DNA of 64,000 nt, from the NCBI RefSeq assembly GCF_051650185.1, contig NZ_JBOFIN010000125.1, forward strand, positions 56,334-120,333. The letters run 5' to 3'. Under the pieces are notes generated by a model. That model did not search any database. It was not told the DNA's origin and worked only from the letters and a program-made list of their open reading frames with translations. Positions 34,157-43,192 of the stretch are shown in pieces. The stretch is from Scandinavium sp051650185. GTDB lineage: Bacteria; Pseudomonadota; Gammaproteobacteria; Enterobacterales; Enterobacteriaceae. The stretch's first letter is position 1. Each line of letters opens with the position of its first letter. The translations under genes were made by a program, and so were the position numbers.

Positions 34157-35239
34157 ATGAAGCCGTCTATTGTTGCCAAACTGGAAGCGCTGCACGAGCG
34201 CCATGAAGAAGTTCAGGCTCTGCTGGGTGATGCCAGCACGATTGCCGACCAGGAGCGTTTTCGTGCACTTTCAAAGGAATACGCACAGCTTAGCGACGTC
34301 GCCAAATGTTTTTCCGACTGGCAGCAGGTGCAGGAAGACATTGAAACGGCACAGATGATGCTCGACGATCCGGAAATGCGCGAAATGGCGCAGGAAGAGC
34401 TGCAGGAAGCCAAAACCCGAGGTGAGCAGCTCGAGCAGGACTTACAGGTGCTGCTGCTGCCAAAAGATCCGGATGATGAGCGTAATGCGTTTGTGGAAGT
34501 GCGTGCCGGAACCGGTGGCGATGAAGCTGCGCTGTTTGCGGGCGACTTGTTCCGCATGTACAGCCGTTATGCTGAATCACGCCGCTGGCGCGTGGAAATC
34601 ATGAGCGCCAACGAAGGTGAGCATGGTGGATTCAAAGAAGTCATCGCTAAAATCAGCGGCGACGGCGTTTATGGTCGACTGAAGTTCGAGTCCGGCGGTC
34701 ATCGCGTACAGCGCGTGCCAGCCACTGAATCTCAGGGGCGTATTCATACTTCCGCCTGTACCGTCGCGGTGATGCCTGAACTGCCTGAAGCGGAAATGCC
34801 GGATATCAATCCTGCGGATCTGCGTATTGATACTTTCCGCTCCTCGGGTGCGGGTGGTCAGCACGTTAACACCACCGATTCCGCGATTCGTATTACTCAC
34901 TTGCCGACCGGTATTGTCGTGGAGTGTCAGGATGAGCGCTCCCAGCACAAAAACAAAGCCAAAGCGCTGTCGGTGCTTGGCGCAAGAATTCGCGCGGCAG
35001 AAGTGGCAAAACGCCAGCAGGCGGAAGCCTCAGAACGCCGTAATCTGCTGGGCAGCGGCGATCGCAGCGACCGTAACCGCACCTATAACTTCCCGCAAGG
35101 GCGTGTGACCGACCACCGCATCAACCTGACGCTTTATCGTCTGGATGAAGTGATGGAAGGCAAACTCGATATGCTTATTGAGCCGATTGTCCAGGAATAC
35201 CAGGCCGATCAGCTGGCGGCGCTGTCCGATCAGGAATGA
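34157..35239 (+). CDS. prfA: Peptide chain release factor 1
   Basis: 360 aa, reads UAA and UAG stops. It has the GGQ motif (SSGAGGQHVNTTDSAIR, about residue 235), whose Gln is methylated by PrmC encoded next door. The N-terminal coiled-coil domain, the codon-recognition domain and the C-terminal DHRINLTLYRLD are all present. Its stop overlaps the prmC start (ATGATGA), ensuring coupled synthesis of substrate and methylase. Confidence 0.98.
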   Translation: MKPSIVAKLEALHERHEEVQALLGDASTIADQERFRALSKEYAQLSDVAKCFSDWQQVQEDIETAQMMLDDPEMREMAQEELQEAKTRGEQLEQDLQVLLLPKDPDDERNAFVEVRAGTGGDEAALFAGDLFRMYSRYAESRRWRVEIMSANEGEHGGFKEVIAKISGDGVYGRLKFESGGHRVQRVPATESQGRIHTSACTVAVMPELPEAEMPDINPADLRIDTFRSSGAGGQHVNTTDSAIRITHLPTGIVVECQDERSQHKNKAKALSVLGARIRAAEVAKRQQAEASERRNLLGSGDRSDRNRTYNFPQGRVTDHRINLTLYRLDEVMEGKLDMLIEPIVQEYQADQLAALSDQE

Positions 35240-36075
35240 TGACATTTAAACAGTGGTTAACGCAGGCGATCGGCCGACTGGCAGAAAGTGAAAGTCCGCG
35301 CCGTGACGCGGAGATATTGCTTGGGCACGTCACCGGGAAATCTCGCACTTTTATTCTCGCGTTTGATGAAACAGCATTAACGCTGGAACAAAGCGACGCG
35401 CTGGAAACCTTGCTGGCCCGCCGGATGAAGGGTGAGCCGGTGGCGCATTTAGTCGGCATGCGAGAGTTCTGGTCGTTACCGCTGTTTGTCTCGCCTGCCA
35501 CGCTCATTCCACGGCCGGACACTGAGTGTCTGGTGGAACAGGCGTTAGCCCGAATGCCTGCCGAGGCTTGCTCGGTGCTTGATTTAGGCACAGGAACAGG
35601 GGCCATCGCGTTAGCGCTGGCGAGTGAGCGGCCAGATTGTGCCGTCACAGCAGTGGATTTTGTTCCCGCTGCGGTGGAACTCGCCACGCGAAATGCCACA
35701 AACCTGGCGCTTCGCAACGTGACTCTCCTTCAAAGCAACTGGTTCAGTGCACTTGAAGGGCAGACATTCAGCATGATTGTCAGCAATCCGCCTTACATTG
35801 ATGAACAGGACCCGCATCTTGCGCAAGGCGATGTGCGCTTCGAGCCAAAAACCGCACTGGTGGCGGCAGAAGAAGGGCTGGCGGACCTTGCGTTGATTAT
35901 CCGTGAAGGTCGTCAGCATCTCGTTGCTGGCGGCTGGATGCTGCTTGAACATGGCTGGAAGCAGGGTGAAGACGTGCGGGCGCTGTTTTTACACGCAGGT
36001 TATGAGCAAGTGGAAACTTACCGTGACTATGGCGGCAACGAACGGCTGACGCTGGGAAGACGTAGTGCTGACTGA
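35236..36075 (+). CDS. prmC: Release-factor glutamine methyltransferase
   Basis: 279 aa SAM-dependent N5-glutamine methyltransferase acting on the GGQ Gln of RF1 and RF2. The SAM site is LDLGTGTGAIALAL and the catalytic motif is SNPPYIDE. An N-terminal helical domain contacts the release factor. It overlaps prfA by 4 bp. In E. coli the next gene is sirB2 (ychQ). Here only 78 bp separate prmC from sirB1. Confidence 0.97.
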   Translation: MMTFKQWLTQAIGRLAESESPRRDAEILLGHVTGKSRTFILAFDETALTLEQSDALETLLARRMKGEPVAHLVGMREFWSLPLFVSPATLIPRPDTECLVEQALARMPAEACSVLDLGTGTGAIALALASERPDCAVTAVDFVPAAVELATRNATNLALRNVTLLQSNWFSALEGQTFSMIVSNPPYIDEQDPHLAQGDVRFEPKTALVAAEEGLADLALIIREGRQHLVAGGWMLLEHGWKQGEDVRALFLHAGYEQVETYRDYGGNERLTLGRRSAD

Positions 36076-36118
36076 GAGCGCGTTTAGCGTTATTATTAGC
36101 ATCATTTTGAAGTTATCT

Positions 36119-36136
36119 GGCTGCCTGTTGGCAGCC
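36119..36136 (+). terminator. Stem-loop between prmC and sirB1
   Basis: A perfect 7-bp stem GGCTGCC/GGCAGCC with a TGTT loop in the short gap where sirB2 would be expected. No T run follows, so it is at best an attenuator or RNA-stability element. Confidence 0.4.
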
Positions 36137-36153
36137 TGCAGTTGGGGTAGGTA

Positions 36154-36963
36154 ATGAGGTCATTAGCGGATTTTGAATTTAACAACGCGCCTTTGTGCGA
36201 CGGAATGATCCTCATTTCTGAACTGATCCGTGATGATTTCCAGGCCCAGTATGTTATCGACGAACTGGAGCAACTGGTCAGCCTGGCGCAGGAAGAAATC
36301 AGCCCATCCTGGACAGACACTCGTCAGGTGGAACGCTTAATCGAGTTGTTCTACGGCGAATGGGGTTTTAGCGCCTCAAACGGAATTTACCGTTTGTCAG
36401 ATGCTCTGTGGCTCGACAAGGTGCTGAAAAATCGTGAAGGCAGTGCGGTGTCACTCGGCGCTATCATGCTGTGGATAGCCCGTCGCCTGTCGATACCGAT
36501 GATGCCCGTTATTTTTCCGACCCAGTTACTGCTGCGAGCCGATGTGGAAACCGGGGAAATGTGGTTTATCAACCCGTTTACCGGCGACACGCTGGACGAA
36601 CACACGCTTGAGGTGTGGCTGAAGGGCAACATCAGCCCGGTGGCAGAACTGTTTAATGAAGATTTGGATGAGGCGGATAACTCAGAGGTTATTCGCAAGC
36701 TGCTGGACACGCTGAAGTCTGCGTTGATGGAAGAGCGCCAGATGGAGCTCGCTCTGCGCGTCAGCGAAGCGCTGCTGCAGTTTAATCCGGAAGATCCCTA
36801 TGAAATTCGCGATCGCGGCCTGATTTATGCCCAGCTTGAGTGCGAGCACGTGGCGCTGACTGACCTGAGCTACTTTGTCGAGCAGTGCCCGGAAGATCCG
36901 ATCAGCGAAATTATTCGCGCGCAAATCAACAACATCGCGCACAAACAGATTACTTTGCATTAA
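36154..36963 (+). CDS. sirB1: Transglutaminase-like/TPR protein SirB1
   Basis: 269 aa, the same length as E. coli SirB1 (YchA). It has an N-terminal transglutaminase-like fold (about residues 40-180, FGFSASNGIYRLSDALWL-type region, RRLSIPMMPVIFPTQLLLR) and a C-terminal tetratricopeptide-like helical part (LRVSEALLQFNPEDPYEIRDRGL). The biochemical role is poorly known; in Salmonella it was linked to invasion gene control. It lies 28 bp before kdsA, so it is probably co-transcribed with it. Confidence 0.94.
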   Translation: MRSLADFEFNNAPLCDGMILISELIRDDFQAQYVIDELEQLVSLAQEEISPSWTDTRQVERLIELFYGEWGFSASNGIYRLSDALWLDKVLKNREGSAVSLGAIMLWIARRLSIPMMPVIFPTQLLLRADVETGEMWFINPFTGDTLDEHTLEVWLKGNISPVAELFNEDLDEADNSEVIRKLLDTLKSALMEERQMELALRVSEALLQFNPEDPYEIRDRGLIYAQLECEHVALTDLSYFVEQCPEDPISEIIRAQINNIAHKQITLH

Positions 36964-36990
36964 TCGATTACCTCCTGATAAGGCGATTTT

Positions 36991-37845
36991 ATGAAACAAA
37001 AAGTGGTTAGCATTGGCGATATCAAAGTAGCAAACGACCTGCCGTTCGTGCTGTTTGGCGGAATGAACGTGCTGGAGTCCCGCGATCTTGCGATGCGCAT
37101 TTGTGAACACTACGTCACCGTGACGCAGAAACTGGGCATCCCGTACGTGTTCAAAGCCTCTTTTGATAAAGCCAACCGTTCTTCCATCAAGTCCTACCGT
37201 GGGCCGGGTCTGGAAGAAGGGATGAAGATTTTCCAGGAGCTGAAACAAGCCTTCGGCGTGAAAATCATCACCGACGTTCACGAAGCCTCTCAGGCGCAGC
37301 CCGTTGCGGAAGTGGTTGATGTTATCCAGCTGCCGGCGTTCCTGGCACGTCAGACGGACCTGGTGGAAGCGATGGCGAAAACCGGCGCAGTCATTAACGT
37401 GAAAAAACCGCAGTTCGTCAGCCCTGGCCAGATGGGGAACATCGTTGATAAGTTCGCTGAAGGCGGCAACGATAAAGTGATCCTGTGCGACCGTGGCACC
37501 CAGTTCGGCTATGACAACCTCGTGGTCGACATGTTGGGCTTCAGCGTCATGAAAGCGGTTTCCGGTAACTCCCCGGTCATTTTCGACGTGACCCACGCCC
37601 TGCAGTGCCGCGACCCGTTTGGTGCGGCTTCCAGCGGTCGTCGTGCTCAGGTCACCGAGCTGGCACGTGCGGGTATGGCAACGGGTATCGCGGGTCTGTT
37701 TATCGAAGCTCACCCGGATCCAGAGCACGCGAAATGCGACGGCCCATCCGCGCTGCCGCTGGCTAAACTGGAGCCGTTCCTGAAACAGATCAAAGCCATT
37801 GACGATCTGGTGAAAAACTTCGATGAGCTGGATACCAGCAAGTAA
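36991..37845 (+). CDS. kdsA: KDO-8-phosphate synthase
   Basis: 284 aa. It condenses phosphoenolpyruvate with arabinose-5-phosphate in lipopolysaccharide core synthesis. It is a TIM barrel with FKASFDKANRSS, then KIITDVHE, VDVIQLPAFLARQTDL, and DVTHALQCRDPFG. The length equals that of E. coli KdsA. It is followed by a strong terminator and a REP element. Confidence 0.98.
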   Translation: MKQKVVSIGDIKVANDLPFVLFGGMNVLESRDLAMRICEHYVTVTQKLGIPYVFKASFDKANRSSIKSYRGPGLEEGMKIFQELKQAFGVKIITDVHEASQAQPVAEVVDVIQLPAFLARQTDLVEAMAKTGAVINVKKPQFVSPGQMGNIVDKFAEGGNDKVILCDRGTQFGYDNLVVDMLGFSVMKAVSGNSPVIFDVTHALQCRDPFGAASSGRRAQVTELARAGMATGIAGLFIEAHPDPEHAKCDGPSALPLAKLEPFLKQIKAIDDLVKNFDELDTSK

Positions 37846-37861
37846 TCCTCTTTGGATAACG

Positions 37862-37887
37862 AAAAACCCGCCGCGGCGGGTTTTTTT
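37862..37887 (+). terminator. Terminator of kdsA
   Basis: GC-rich palindrome AAACCCGCCGCGGCGGGTTT followed by T residues, 17 bp after the kdsA stop. Confidence 0.92.
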
Positions 37888-37896
37888 ATGGGTAAT

Positions 37897-37927
37897 GCCC
37901 GGCGGCACTTCGTTTGCCGGGCCTACG
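37897..37927. repeat. REP palindrome
   Basis: GCCCGGCGGCAC, a TTCGTT loop and GCCGGGCCTAC form one REP unit between the kdsA terminator and the convergent chaA gene. Confidence 0.75.
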
Positions 37928-37950
37928 CGCAGGCAGGGTAAGCATCGCTG

Positions 37951-39051
37951 TCAGGCAAATATCGTCATCAGATAAGCCACAAACAGCGCCAGATGCGCGG
38001 CACCGTTCAGCACATTGGTGCGTCCTGTGGAGAACGAGATGTGGCACAGCACCAGGGAAGCCACCATCACGATCATTTCCGGCGCGCCAAGGGCGAAGTG
38101 CAGGTCATTGCCCGTTGCGAAGGCAATCAGCGTCACGACGGGGACCGTCAATGAAATGGTGGCGAGCACAGAGCCAAAGAACAGGTTCATGGCGCGCTGG
38201 ACCTGATTGCTCAACACCGCTTTCAGTGCTCCTAAACCTTCCGGTGACAGTATCAACAGCGCGACCAGGAAGCCGGTAAACGCGACGGGCGCATTCATGC
38301 TGGTGAGCAGCGTCTCTAGCGGGTTGGCATTCATTTTGGTGACCGCGATAACGGCAATCAGATGAACGATCAGCCAGACAGCGTGCCACAGGCTGCTGTG
38401 CGCGGAAGGCTTGCCGTGATGCGGGTCGTCGTCGTCGGCTTCATCTTCATGCTCATACACGAAGAGACTCTGGTGCGTTTTGGTCTGAATCAGCAGGAAC
38501 ACGCCGTACATCGCTGCGGATATCAGCGCGACCAGCAATGCCTGTCCGGTTGAGAAATTCGCGCCCGGTAAGGCCATTGGGAAGACAAGAACAATAATTG
38601 CCAACGGGAAGAGGGCAATCATGTACTGCTTCAGACCGAACAAATTCATGTACTGCGTAGCAAACTTTTGACCGCCCAACAGCAGCGAGAAGCCTACCAG
38701 GCCACCCGTTACGATCATAATGATCGAATAAAGCGTGTCTCGCATCAGGGTTGGAGCGGCATCGCCCGTCGCCATTAATGCGGAAATCAGGCTTACTTCA
38801 AGAATGACCACTGAAAGGCTTAAAATCAACGAGCCATAGGGTTCGCCGAGGCGGTGGGCCAGTACGTCTGCGTGACGAACAACGCTAAATGCGCTGCTCA
38901 AAATACCGATTAACGCCAGAATATTGATTCCAATAACCACTGGCAGGGACTGGTTGTGACCAAAAAAGGCCAGTACCGCCAGTGCTACCAGCGGGAAAAT
39001 AAGGGTTGTCTCCTTGTGGCGGGTCTTCACCGCCTCATGTGCATGTGTCAT
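37951..39051 (-). CDS. chaA: Ca2+(Na+,K+)/H+ antiporter ChaA
   Basis: 366 aa, 11 or so membrane helices, CaCA superfamily. The first half has EVSLISALMATGDAAPTLMRDT, where acidic residues in membrane helices bind cations. The second half has a matching SPEGLGAL repeat, and an acidic loop lies between (EHEDEADDDDPHHGK). It exports sodium, calcium and potassium at high pH. The gene is divergent from chaB across 266 bp of AT-rich DNA, the same arrangement as in E. coli. Confidence 0.96.
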   Translation of the reverse strand: MTHAHEAVKTRHKETTLIFPLVALAVLAFFGHNQSLPVVIGINILALIGILSSAFSVVRHADVLAHRLGEPYGSLILSLSVVILEVSLISALMATGDAAPTLMRDTLYSIIMIVTGGLVGFSLLLGGQKFATQYMNLFGLKQYMIALFPLAIIVLVFPMALPGANFSTGQALLVALISAAMYGVFLLIQTKTHQSLFVYEHEDEADDDDPHHGKPSAHSSLWHAVWLIVHLIAVIAVTKMNANPLETLLTSMNAPVAFTGFLVALLILSPEGLGALKAVLSNQVQRAMNLFFGSVLATISLTVPVVTLIAFATGNDLHFALGAPEMIVMVASLVLCHISFSTGRTNVLNGAAHLALFVAYLMTIFA

Positions 39052-39317
39052 GAATCATCTCCATTTCTGCAGGTTTTATAATTATAGATAACATAAGGCA
39101 ATAAAATAGCAGACTCGAGAATCATCTCAGCATTGTTTTACTGAAATTTACCTCTTGATAAGAAAAAGCTTTAAACAGAGTTAAATCTATCGTTATGTTT
39201 AATTTTTGTTTAAATAACATGAAATTGTCATGAATGATTATTCAAAATAATGCCTTTTTTTGCCTCTTTGAAAATAATCAACCAAACTCACTAACTGGGA
39301 AATATCAGGAGGTAACG

Positions 39318-39548
39318 ATGCCTTATAAAGACAAAAGTGACTTGCCCGACAGCGTGCAGCACGTGCTGCCAGCCCATGCTCAGGAAATCTATAAAGAAGC
39401 TTTTAACAGCGCCTGGGAACAGTATAAGCATAAGGAAGACCGGCGTGATGACGCCAGTCGGGAAGAGACTGCGCATAAAGTGGCGTGGGCGGCCGTCAAA
39501 CATGATTACCAGAAAGGTGACGATGACAAATGGCATAAAAAGAAATAA
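39318..39548 (+). CDS. chaB: ChaB protein, putative cation transport regulator
   Basis: 76 aa, highly charged, all-helical ChaB family. The start at 39318 follows AGGAGGTAACG. It opens with MPYKDKSDLPDSV and has the conserved NSAWEQY and AWAAVKHDY. It was proposed to regulate ChaA, but the role is not proven. Upstream DNA (39052-39317) is AT-rich and holds the divergent chaA/chaB promoters. Confidence 0.94.
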   Translation: MPYKDKSDLPDSVQHVLPAHAQEIYKEAFNSAWEQYKHKEDRRDDASREETAHKVAWAAVKHDYQKGDDDKWHKKK

Positions 39549-39717
39549 CACGGCTGTGGGGTAGCCCCGTTCTGGAATTATTTGTGCCTTATTGACGCTC
39601 TGTTGTCTTGCAAGCGGCCCGTACATTGCATATTGTTTGTGGAAGCTGGATACTATTTCAGCAATTTTAAAGGGAAATAAGTCGTCGCAGGGAAGTGTGC
39701 AGTGGCGGAGGTTAAAA

Positions 39718-40398
39718 GTGTTAACGCGTGATTTCTTGCTGAAAGCCGATTGTAAAACGGCCTTTGGTGCAATCGAGGAATCGCTACTCTGGTCGCCAGA
39801 ACAACGTGCAGCATCGCTTGCCGCCAGGTTAGCCTGCCGTCCGGATGATGGCCCGGTATGGATTTTTGGTTACGGTTCGCTGATGTGGAACCCGGCGCTG
39901 GATTACAGTGAATCCTCCACTGGCACTCTTGTCGGCTGGCACCGTGCCTTCTGTTTACGCCTGACGGCAGGGCGCGGTAGCGCCTGTCAGCCAGGTCGAA
40001 TGCTTGCCCTGAAAGAGGGCGGTCGCACTACGGGCGTGGCCTATCGCCTGCGTGATGGTGCGCTGGAAGAGGAGCTGACGCTGCTCTGGAAGCGGGAAAT
40101 GATCACCGGCTGCTATCTGCCGACCTGGTGTAAGCTCGAACTTGATGATGGACGTACAGTGAATGCGCTGGTGTTCATTATGGACCCAAGGCATCCGCTG
40201 TATGAGTCCGATACCAGCGTGCAGGTTATCGCTCCGCTAATAGCCGCTGCCAGCGGCCCGCTTGGCACCAATGCCCAGTATTTATTCTCGCTCGAACAAG
40301 AGCTGGTGAAGCTGGGGATGCAGGATGAGTGTCTGAATGAGCTGGTGAGCAACGTGCGTCATTTGCTGGGTGGGGAAAACCTGCCGAGGATTGCGTAA
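39718..40398 (+). CDS. chaC: Glutathione-specific gamma-glutamylcyclotransferase ChaC
   Basis: 226 aa. A GTG start at 39718 is chosen because GGAGG lies 6 bp upstream and the product then begins (M)LTRDFL as in E. coli. The ATG frame reaching 39592 has no ribosome site. The gamma-glutamylcyclotransferase signature VWIFGYGSLMWNP and the catalytic Glu (in the LTLLWKREM region) are present. ChaC splits glutathione to 5-oxoproline and Cys-Gly. A terminator follows after 10 bp. Confidence 0.93.
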   Translation: MLTRDFLLKADCKTAFGAIEESLLWSPEQRAASLAARLACRPDDGPVWIFGYGSLMWNPALDYSESSTGTLVGWHRAFCLRLTAGRGSACQPGRMLALKEGGRTTGVAYRLRDGALEEELTLLWKREMITGCYLPTWCKLELDDGRTVNALVFIMDPRHPLYESDTSVQVIAPLIAAASGPLGTNAQYLFSLEQELVKLGMQDECLNELVSNVRHLLGGENLPRIA

Positions 40399-40408
40399 CA
40401 GAAAAGAG

Positions 40409-40432
40409 AAAGCCCGGAGTTTCCGGGCTTTT
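40409..40432 (+). terminator. Terminator of chaC
   Basis: Stem AAGCCCGGA/TCCGGGCTT with a short loop, followed by TT, between chaC and the convergent small gene at 40439. Confidence 0.85.
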
Positions 40433-40438
40433 GGCGTT

Positions 40439-40684
40439 TCACGCTGGCACGTAGCTTATCGAGTGCTCCAAAGACTGACTGTGACTATCGATGAGCACAT
40501 TCCACGTCCCGCTGTACGGCACGGTCAGATAAGCATCTTCCCGGTTTTGCACGCTGAGGATATCGGTCTGAACATCCGACACCTGCTTTTTCGCGCTCAT
40601 CAGATGAATGTGACAGCGCTCCGAACACCGTACCACCACGGTATCTCCGCCAAATAATGTCAAACTTGCTTTTACCATCGCCAT
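40439..40684 (-). CDS. Small DUF1883-like protein
   Basis: 81 aa. The start at 40684 follows GGGG; a second ATG two codons later is possible. The pattern GDTVVV, then HLM near the middle, and a C-terminal YLTVPYSGTWNVLID agrees with the DUF1883 family of small beta-rich proteins. Its function is unknown. It has no signal peptide. It stands alone between chaC (convergent) and a chemoreceptor gene. It is not at this locus in E. coli K-12. Confidence 0.65.
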   Translation of the reverse strand: MAMVKASLTLFGGDTVVVRCSERCHIHLMSAKKQVSDVQTDILSVQNREDAYLTVPYSGTWNVLIDSHSQSLEHSISYVPA

Positions 40685-40899
40685 TTTTTTACCCCGTCGC
40701 CATCAGTCAACGCTCTCCCTGCCGAGAACTCCTGCGTGTGATGTTGTTCACAAATCACTCATGGCATAACACCAAAGCAGGGGAGTGCTGATGCTGATTT
40801 TGATCAAAAAATGCCGTAACGATTCAACAAAAATGACATTATCCCTGAAAGCATTCAGCCAGCGTGGCGTTTGTCATCCAAACTTGCGCCAGAGACAGA

Positions 40900-42684
40900 T
40901 TAAATGCGGAAATGACCCGCAGTAGCAGCAAGGTCGCCCGCCTGGCTTTGCAATGCGCCCGCCGCTGCGGCGGACTCCACCACCAGTTCAGCGTTCTGTT
41001 GCACCATTCGGTCGAGGTGGATCACCGCATGATTAATCTCCTGAATCCCTTGCATTTGCTCGCTGCTGGCAATGCTGATTTCACGCATGATCCCGGAAAC
41101 GCTGCCGATATTGGTCACAATATCCTGCATCGTTTCACCGGCAAGTCTCACATAGTGTGAGCCTGTGGCAACGCTCTGAGTTGTCGAATCAATTAAGGTT
41201 TTAATCTCTTTTGCCGCCTGCGCGCTGCGGCTGGCAAGGTTACGCACCTCACCGGCAACCACAGCGAAGCCGCGACCTTGTTCACCTGCACGGGCCGCTT
41301 CGACAGAGGCATTGAGCGCCAGAATATTGGTCTGGAACGCGATCCCATCGATGACGCTGGTGATGTCGCCAATTTTAGCCGACGCGCTTTCAATAGCCTG
41401 CATGGTATCGATGGCGTTAGAGACCACATCGCCGCCTTTCGAGGCGACTTTGGTGGCTTTCTCTGCCTGCGCGCTTGCCGCTGTTGCCGATTCCGTCGAC
41501 TGCGCCACGGACGCGGTGATCTGCTCTACGGCGCTCGCCGTTTCACGCAGGCTGGAGGCGGCTTGTTCCGTTCGGGCAGAAAGATCACGGTTGCCCGCTG
41601 CAATTTCCTGTGCTGCGGTTTGCACTGAAGAAGTGGCATCGCGCAGTTGCAGCATCACCTGCGCCAGCTTGTTGCTGAAGAGGTTGAAGGCATGAGCGAT
41701 TTGCGCCACTTCATCTTTGCCCTCTTCCGGCAGACGCTGAGACAAATCGTTGGTTCCGTTCCCAATCGCCAGCATGGCGTCGCGAATGGTCAGTAAACGC
41801 CTGAGCATGGTCGCCACCAAAAGGTGCACCACACCGCCGCCAATCAGCACCAGTAAGATAAGCGTAATGGCGGAGGCCTTCAGCAGCGCATTCATGCCAG
41901 AGGTGGCATCACCCTTATCCAGCGCGACAACCAACAGCCAGTGCGTGCCCTGAACAGGAACGGCAGAGAAAATTTTGTCACTCGCGCCAAGATTGCCTGA
42001 GACGGTATTACCCGCAGCCAGGGATTTCAGGCTCACTCCCGTAATGGCTTCGTTGAACGGTTTCAGGGTTAATGCAGGGTTGCTGGCGGCAATCACGCTG
42101 CCATCGCTGTTCAGCAACAAACCGCTGCTGTTGGGCGTCGGGCGAATTTCACGCACGTTCGCCACCACGCTGTCCATGGTGACATCCCCGGCTACCACGG
42201 CTTTAAGCGTACCGTTATCTTTTACCGGGACGGCAAACGTGACGACCAGTTTTCCTGTGCCAGCGTCAACATAAGGCGCGGTGACCACCGGTGCGTCATC
42301 ATGCAGAACTTGCTGATACCACGGACGGCTGGTGGGGTCGTAGTCCGCTGGCACCCCGGTCGGATCGGAGAACTTCGCTGTTTTCGTCGCATAGCCGACA
42401 TATACGTTACTGAAGCCACCGGCTTTTGCCATTTGTAAGAATTGTGGGACAGGGTCGTCGCTGAGCGCGGCTTGATCCAGCGAGGCGATCATGGCCATTT
42501 TACTGCTGACCCAATCGGCAATGGCGATACCGTGGCTGGTTCGGGTGCTGGCTAACATTTCGCGCTGCGAGTCAAGATTATCGCGGCGAGTGATTTGATA
42601 GTTGATGATGGTGTTAAGAAGCAGCGCTACCACCAGACATCCGGCGGTAGCAGTGATAATGCGCGTGCGAATGGAACGAAACAT
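40900..42684 (-). CDS. Methyl-accepting chemotaxis protein with periplasmic Cache-type sensor
   Basis: 594 aa transmembrane chemoreceptor. The start at 42684 follows AGGA. Layout: TM1 about 8-28, a periplasmic domain about 30-275 with dCache-like sequence (SRPWYQQVLHDDAPVVTAPYVDA), TM2 about 276-300, a HAMP domain, then a long coiled coil with the signalling tip RAGEQGRGFAVVAGEVRNLASRSA. It lacks a C-terminal NWETF-type pentapeptide (it ends GHFRI), so it probably depends on other receptors for adaptation enzymes. Cache domains of this group often sense amino acids or organic acids. It is an insertion relative to E. coli between chaC and ychN. Confidence 0.92.
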   Translation of the reverse strand: MFRSIRTRIITATAGCLVVALLLNTIINYQITRRDNLDSQREMLASTRTSHGIAIADWVSSKMAMIASLDQAALSDDPVPQFLQMAKAGGFSNVYVGYATKTAKFSDPTGVPADYDPTSRPWYQQVLHDDAPVVTAPYVDAGTGKLVVTFAVPVKDNGTLKAVVAGDVTMDSVVANVREIRPTPNSSGLLLNSDGSVIAASNPALTLKPFNEAITGVSLKSLAAGNTVSGNLGASDKIFSAVPVQGTHWLLVVALDKGDATSGMNALLKASAITLILLVLIGGGVVHLLVATMLRRLLTIRDAMLAIGNGTNDLSQRLPEEGKDEVAQIAHAFNLFSNKLAQVMLQLRDATSSVQTAAQEIAAGNRDLSARTEQAASSLRETASAVEQITASVAQSTESATAASAQAEKATKVASKGGDVVSNAIDTMQAIESASAKIGDITSVIDGIAFQTNILALNASVEAARAGEQGRGFAVVAGEVRNLASRSAQAAKEIKTLIDSTTQSVATGSHYVRLAGETMQDIVTNIGSVSGIMREISIASSEQMQGIQEINHAVIHLDRMVQQNAELVVESAAAAGALQSQAGDLAATAGHFRI

Positions 42685-42790
42685 AATATATTCCTGCTGT
42701 GTTGTTTGGCTTGCATATCGGCAACACAACCCGGAACTTGATGCTGGAAGCGGGGCTATAAGAAAAAAGACTTTATTAGCGCGTTTTGAC

Positions 42791-43141
42791 TCAAAACGTT
42801 AATACTTTGTCCGCCGCGAGCGTCCACTGAGCGAGCTCAATCAGCGTGCCAATCTCCACGCCATCTGCCAGCGGGAGGTCACTTATCCCTCTGCCATCGG
42901 CGCAGGTTTTGCACAGTTTTACTGGAACGTTTTGAGCGGTAAGAATTTCCAGCATTTGCTGAATGTTGTAGCCCTCCGCAGGCCGTTGGCCTTTCAGCCC
43001 CGCAGTAACCGCATCGGACATCAGAAACAGCCTGAGGTCCAACGGACCCTGTTCTCGCAGAGCAATCGCAAGGCGCAGGCTGTTAAATAAGGACTCGCTG
43101 CCGTAGGCCGCGCCGTTAGCGATAATCACGATCTTCTGCAT
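42791..43141 (-). CDS. ychN: DsrE/F-like protein YchN
   Basis: 116 aa. ATG at 43141 is preceded by GGAGTGAGT; a GTG two codons upstream is unlikely. It belongs to the DsrE/DsrF sulfur-relay fold and forms hexamers in E. coli. It has the conserved CKTCADGRGI with two Cys, and VIIANGAAYGSES near the start. Function is unproven; a persulfide-handling role is possible. It lies near ychO as in E. coli, with one extra gene between. Confidence 0.94.
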   Translation of the reverse strand: MQKIVIIANGAAYGSESLFNSLRLAIALREQGPLDLRLFLMSDAVTAGLKGQRPAEGYNIQQMLEILTAQNVPVKLCKTCADGRGISDLPLADGVEIGTLIELAQWTLAADKVLTF

Positions 43142-43192
43142 ACTCACTCCATAGAATTAGCTTTGACAACAGGATGTTACTGCGTTCCCTCG

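Noticed and set aside
36682..37908. A 408-codon open frame on the minus strand opposite kdsA and sirB1
   Set aside because: It lies wholly antisense to well-conserved genes, has no ribosome site, and its composition (His, Gln, Arg rich) is that of a shadow frame.
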